NCBI GenBank assembly: GCA_964512165.1
Contig: CAZEHQ010000077.1
Span: 1-17,474, forward strand
Direction: 5' to 3'
DNA length: 17,474 nucleotides
Source of the DNA: UBA8231 sp964512165
GTDB lineage: Bacteria > Latescibacterota > UBA2968 > UBA8231
The translations under genes were made by a program, and so were the position numbers. The notes beneath the pieces are model-generated. The model saw only the letters and a list, made by a program, of their open reading frames with translations. It did no database searches and was not told the DNA's origin. This document shows positions 15,262 through 17,474 of this stretch, piece after piece. Within the stretch, counting starts at the first letter, position 1. Each line of letters opens with the position of its first letter.

Positions 15262-15456
15262 TCACTCGATGTAGCCGAGGCCCCGCAGGCGCTTCCGCTG
15301 CATGTCGTCATCGGCGGCCTCGCCGGCCGAGATCTCCTTGTCGAGGCAATGGCGGACGAACTCCTCCACGCTGGCGTAGCCGGCGCGCTCCACGTGTTTG
15401 CGGAGGCGCTCCATCAGCTCGTCGTCGATCGTCACCTTGTGCCTGATGAGTCGCAT
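15262..15456 (-). CDS. Small ribbon-helix-helix (CopG/MetJ-like) protein
   Basis: A 64-residue protein: MRLIRHKVTIDDELMERLRK holds the beta-strand (RHKVTID) and first helix, and YASVEEFVRHCLDKEI the turn and second helix of an RHH fold, which dimerises to bind DNA. The C-terminus MQRKRLRGLGYIE is unusual: it resembles the LGY-type tail of many sulfatase/AlkP-family proteins. The ATG at 15456 is 14 nt after the phosphatase stop with AAGGA upstream. It is sandwiched between the AlkP-like gene and the membrane protein in one operon, with no toxin gene beside it, so it may be an autoregulator rather than an antitoxin. Confidence 0.75.
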   Translation of the reverse strand: MRLIRHKVTIDDELMERLRKHVERAGYASVEEFVRHCLDKEISAGEAADDDMQRKRLRGLGYIE

Positions 15457-15470
15457 GATCCCCGTCCTTC

Positions 15471-17447
15471 TCACTCCAGCCAGATGGAGCGGCCGGTCAT
15501 CTCCTCCGGCCGGCCGATCCCGTAGTAGCCGAGGATGCTCACGGGAAGGTCCCGCAGATGCGGCTCCACCCCGGGGCGCAGGGGCATGCTGCTGAGCAGG
15601 ACCCCCGGCACGGTGTGGGCGGCCATGCAGTGGTCGCCGCTCCAGGGGGAGAGGTTGTCGCTCAGGACCTCGGCCTCGACGCGGCCCAGGGCCGCGGCCC
15701 CCGAGGCGCGGTACCCCCGCCCGTACCCGATGAGCAGGTCCGGGGCGGCGCCGTCCGCGGCTCCCCCGTCTACCGGGTAGACCCGCTCCACGACCTGACG
15801 GCCGCTGGCGGGATCCCTGAGGGCCAGGAGCTTCTCCCCGATCTCTTCCAGCTTCGAGTCCCGCTCCCCGGGTTCCACCACCCCGCGCTCCTCCCGGCCC
15901 CGCAGGTTCAGGTAGAGGGCGTTCAGGCCCAGGCCGTAGGCCGAGGTCCGCTCCCAGGCGATGGAGCCGTCGTCGTCGAGGGACAGATAGCCCTCCCCAA
16001 GCAGCCAGGTGTTGAGGTTGAAGGAGCGCTCGTACGGGGCGAAGCCGTGATCCGAAAGGACGACGATCTCGCCGCGCCCGCCGAGAGCGGCCATCGACTC
16101 CCCCAGCAGCTCGTCCATGGCCTCGTAGCGGCGGTCGATGGCCCGGCCGTGGGGCGCGAACTCGTCCCGGTACCCGGGGTGGGCGGGGTCCGCCGTGCGC
16201 CACAGCATGTGGCTCACCTGGTCGAGGCTGTGAACGTAGAAGAACAGGAGCCCCGAATCGAGCCGGCCCAGCTCGTGATGCAGGTGCTCTCGGCGCTCGT
16301 CCAGGGCCAGCTCGTCCTGGGCGAGGAACTCGCCGTAGTCGAGGACCTCCGCTTCCAGGGCCTTGGTGTCGTCGGGCATGCCCTGCGTGTAGTAAGGCCC
16401 CAGGGCGGCCTCCAGCCGCGCCGCCTCCGCCTCCGGCACCGAGACCGGCATGGCGGGATCGCCCGGGTCGAGGTTGACCGGGGTCATGTAGAGCCCCACA
16501 TACGGCTCGATCGACTTGAGGTAGAAGCGGACGATCCCGGTCAGGCGGGCCAGACTCAGGGACTTGCGTCCGTAGTCGACGCGCAGCCACGGGCTCCACT
16601 CGCCGGGTCGCAGGACCGCGCGCCGGCCGGCGAGGACGATCTCCACGGCGCCCGCCCCGCCCCCCGTCCCGCGGTCGACGAACAGCTCGAAGCGCCCCCG
16701 CCTCTCTCCCCCTTCCGAAGGGGGGCCGTGGATCTCCGGCGCCGCCCGGCCGTCCCGCAGCTCCAGGCCGACGATGCGGCCGCCGGCGATCTCCAGCTCG
16801 CCGCCCGGGGTCAGGACCTGTCCGGCCTCCTCCATGTGGGCGGGCACGATGTAGGGCCCGTCGGTGTACCAGGTGAAGGTGCCGTACGTGCCGAGAATGT
16901 CCGGCGTCCCCATGCCGGCGAAGGCGCGGAAGCAGGAGCACCCGGCCAGCGGCCACGAGCGCGAGCGCGGCGCCTCCGGCGGGAAGTTGGCCGGCACCTT
17001 GAAGATCGTCACCGGGATGCCGCGCTCGGCGAGGAGATCCCAGAAGGGCCGGCCGCGGCGCAGGAGTTCCATCTCGCCGCCGGGACCCCTTCTCGAAGTG
17101 GAGAGGTAGGGCTGGCGGGTGGCCGGCTCGCGGTGGATGAAGTCGAAGATCCCGTGCCCGGCGGGGTCGAGGCCGGTGATGAAGGTCGACCAGGCCACCG
17201 GACTCTGGGGTGGCATGGTGGTGGCCAGCGGCACGAACCCGCCGGAGGCGGCCAGGGCCTCGAAGTGGGGCATGCGGCCCTCGGCCATCAGTCTCGTCAG
17301 GATCTCCGGATCCATGCCGTCGATCCCGAGCACCAGCAGCGGCGGGGCGTCCTCATGCCCCCGGGGGGAGCACCCGCCGGCGGCCGCCAGGAGGGCCGCC
17401 GCCAGCAGGGCGGCGCCGGCTCCGGACCACCAGCTACGACGGCGCAA
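15471..17447 (-). CDS. AlkP-superfamily phosphodiesterase/nucleotide pyrophosphatase-like lipoprotein
   Basis: A 658-residue protein with an Arg-rich start, a hydrophobic core and a lipobox-like AAAGGC (Cys26), so probably a lipoprotein. Type I phosphodiesterase motifs are present: GIDGMDP with metal ligand D43, QSPVAWSTFITG where S82 aligns with the Thr nucleophile of the NPP family, SLDQVSHM with a second metal Asp and His, LSDHGF, and GDHCMAAHTVPG with the final His. The middle 200-330 region is an insert of unknown role. The TTG at 17447 is the first start in the window, but the frame stays open to the edge, so the true start may lie outside. Substrate is unknown (phosphodiester, nucleotide or phosphonate). 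It heads a trio with an RHH protein and a membrane protein. Confidence 0.82.
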   Translation of the reverse strand: MRRRSWWSGAGAALLAAALLAAAGGCSPRGHEDAPPLLVLGIDGMDPEILTRLMAEGRMPHFEALAASGGFVPLATTMPPQSPVAWSTFITGLDPAGHGIFDFIHREPATRQPYLSTSRRGPGGEMELLRRGRPFWDLLAERGIPVTIFKVPANFPPEAPRSRSWPLAGCSCFRAFAGMGTPDILGTYGTFTWYTDGPYIVPAHMEEAGQVLTPGGELEIAGGRIVGLELRDGRAAPEIHGPPSEGGERRGRFELFVDRGTGGGAGAVEIVLAGRRAVLRPGEWSPWLRVDYGRKSLSLARLTGIVRFYLKSIEPYVGLYMTPVNLDPGDPAMPVSVPEAEAARLEAALGPYYTQGMPDDTKALEAEVLDYGEFLAQDELALDERREHLHHELGRLDSGLLFFYVHSLDQVSHMLWRTADPAHPGYRDEFAPHGRAIDRRYEAMDELLGESMAALGGRGEIVVLSDHGFAPYERSFNLNTWLLGEGYLSLDDDGSIAWERTSAYGLGLNALYLNLRGREERGVVEPGERDSKLEEIGEKLLALRDPASGRQVVERVYPVDGGAADGAAPDLLIGYGRGYRASGAAALGRVEAEVLSDNLSPWSGDHCMAAHTVPGVLLSSMPLRPGVEPHLRDLPVSILGYYGIGRPEEMTGRSIWLE

Positions 17448-17474
17448 CCGGCGGCTGCCCGAAGAAGCCCTCTC

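Noticed and set aside
15262..15456. The RHH protein as antitoxin of a type II toxin-antitoxin pair
   Set aside because: Neither neighbour resembles a toxin (ParE, MazF, PIN or similar); both flanking genes are larger enzymes or membrane proteins.

Overview
The window is about 17.5 kb of very GC-rich bacterial DNA from a draft assembly, with a 10-N gap at 9044-9053. Third codon positions are strongly G/C and several genes start with TTG or GTG. Gene content (an OPT-like DUF6785 membrane protein, AGE-family epimerases, M28 peptidases, an AlkP-superfamily lipoprotein) suggests a free-living environmental, possibly uncultivated lineage (Acidobacteriota, Gemmatimonadota, Latescibacterota or similar). 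No marker gene settles this, so it is inference. No rRNA, complete tRNA, transposase or CRISPR array was found.

Region 1 (1-4015): the 3' part of an AGE-family epimerase gene is followed by a large DUF6785-type transporter-like protein. Convergent to them, across an imperfect hairpin, is a second AGE-family gene with a twin-arginine-like leader and a frame-breaking deletion. The two AGE genes share a 135-bp inverted repeat at about 94% identity that brackets the transporter gene. Upstream of the second AGE gene, on the same strand, is a Tat-exported M28 metallopeptidase (4206-5459).

Region 2 (5460-12627): a divergent intergenic region is followed by seven tightly packed plus-strand genes: an Opp/Dpp-type substrate-binding protein, two permeases, two ATPases, then a minimal nucleotidyltransferase (MNT) and a HEPN protein. 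From the second permease on, gaps are 2 nt or genes overlap by 1-8 nt. The MNT start overlaps the stop of the last ATPase, and the HEPN start overlaps the stop of the MNT gene. The binding-protein and first-permease genes each carry an apparent frameshift, and the stop between them is missing, so sequence error or decay must be considered.

Region 3 (12628-13184): a gene-poor island. Two 28-bp direct repeats (23/28 identical) that resemble type I-E CRISPR repeats lie 467 bp apart. Between them is a small minus-strand gene with its own extended -10 promoter and a strong Shine-Dalgarno sequence, plus a strong hairpin and a tRNA T-arm-like piece.

Region 4 (13185-17474): minus-strand genes for a second, leaderless M28 peptidase and, upstream of it, a compact trio: AlkP-superfamily lipoprotein, ribbon-helix-helix protein and three-TM membrane protein.

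Taken together, the first 12 kb looks like a locus for outside peptide or amino-sugar-conjugate degradation (exported M28 and AGE proteins) with uptake (peptide ABC transporter, OPT-like carrier) and a regulatory or toxin-antitoxin-like MNT/HEPN pair attached to the transporter. The substrate is not shown by the sequence.
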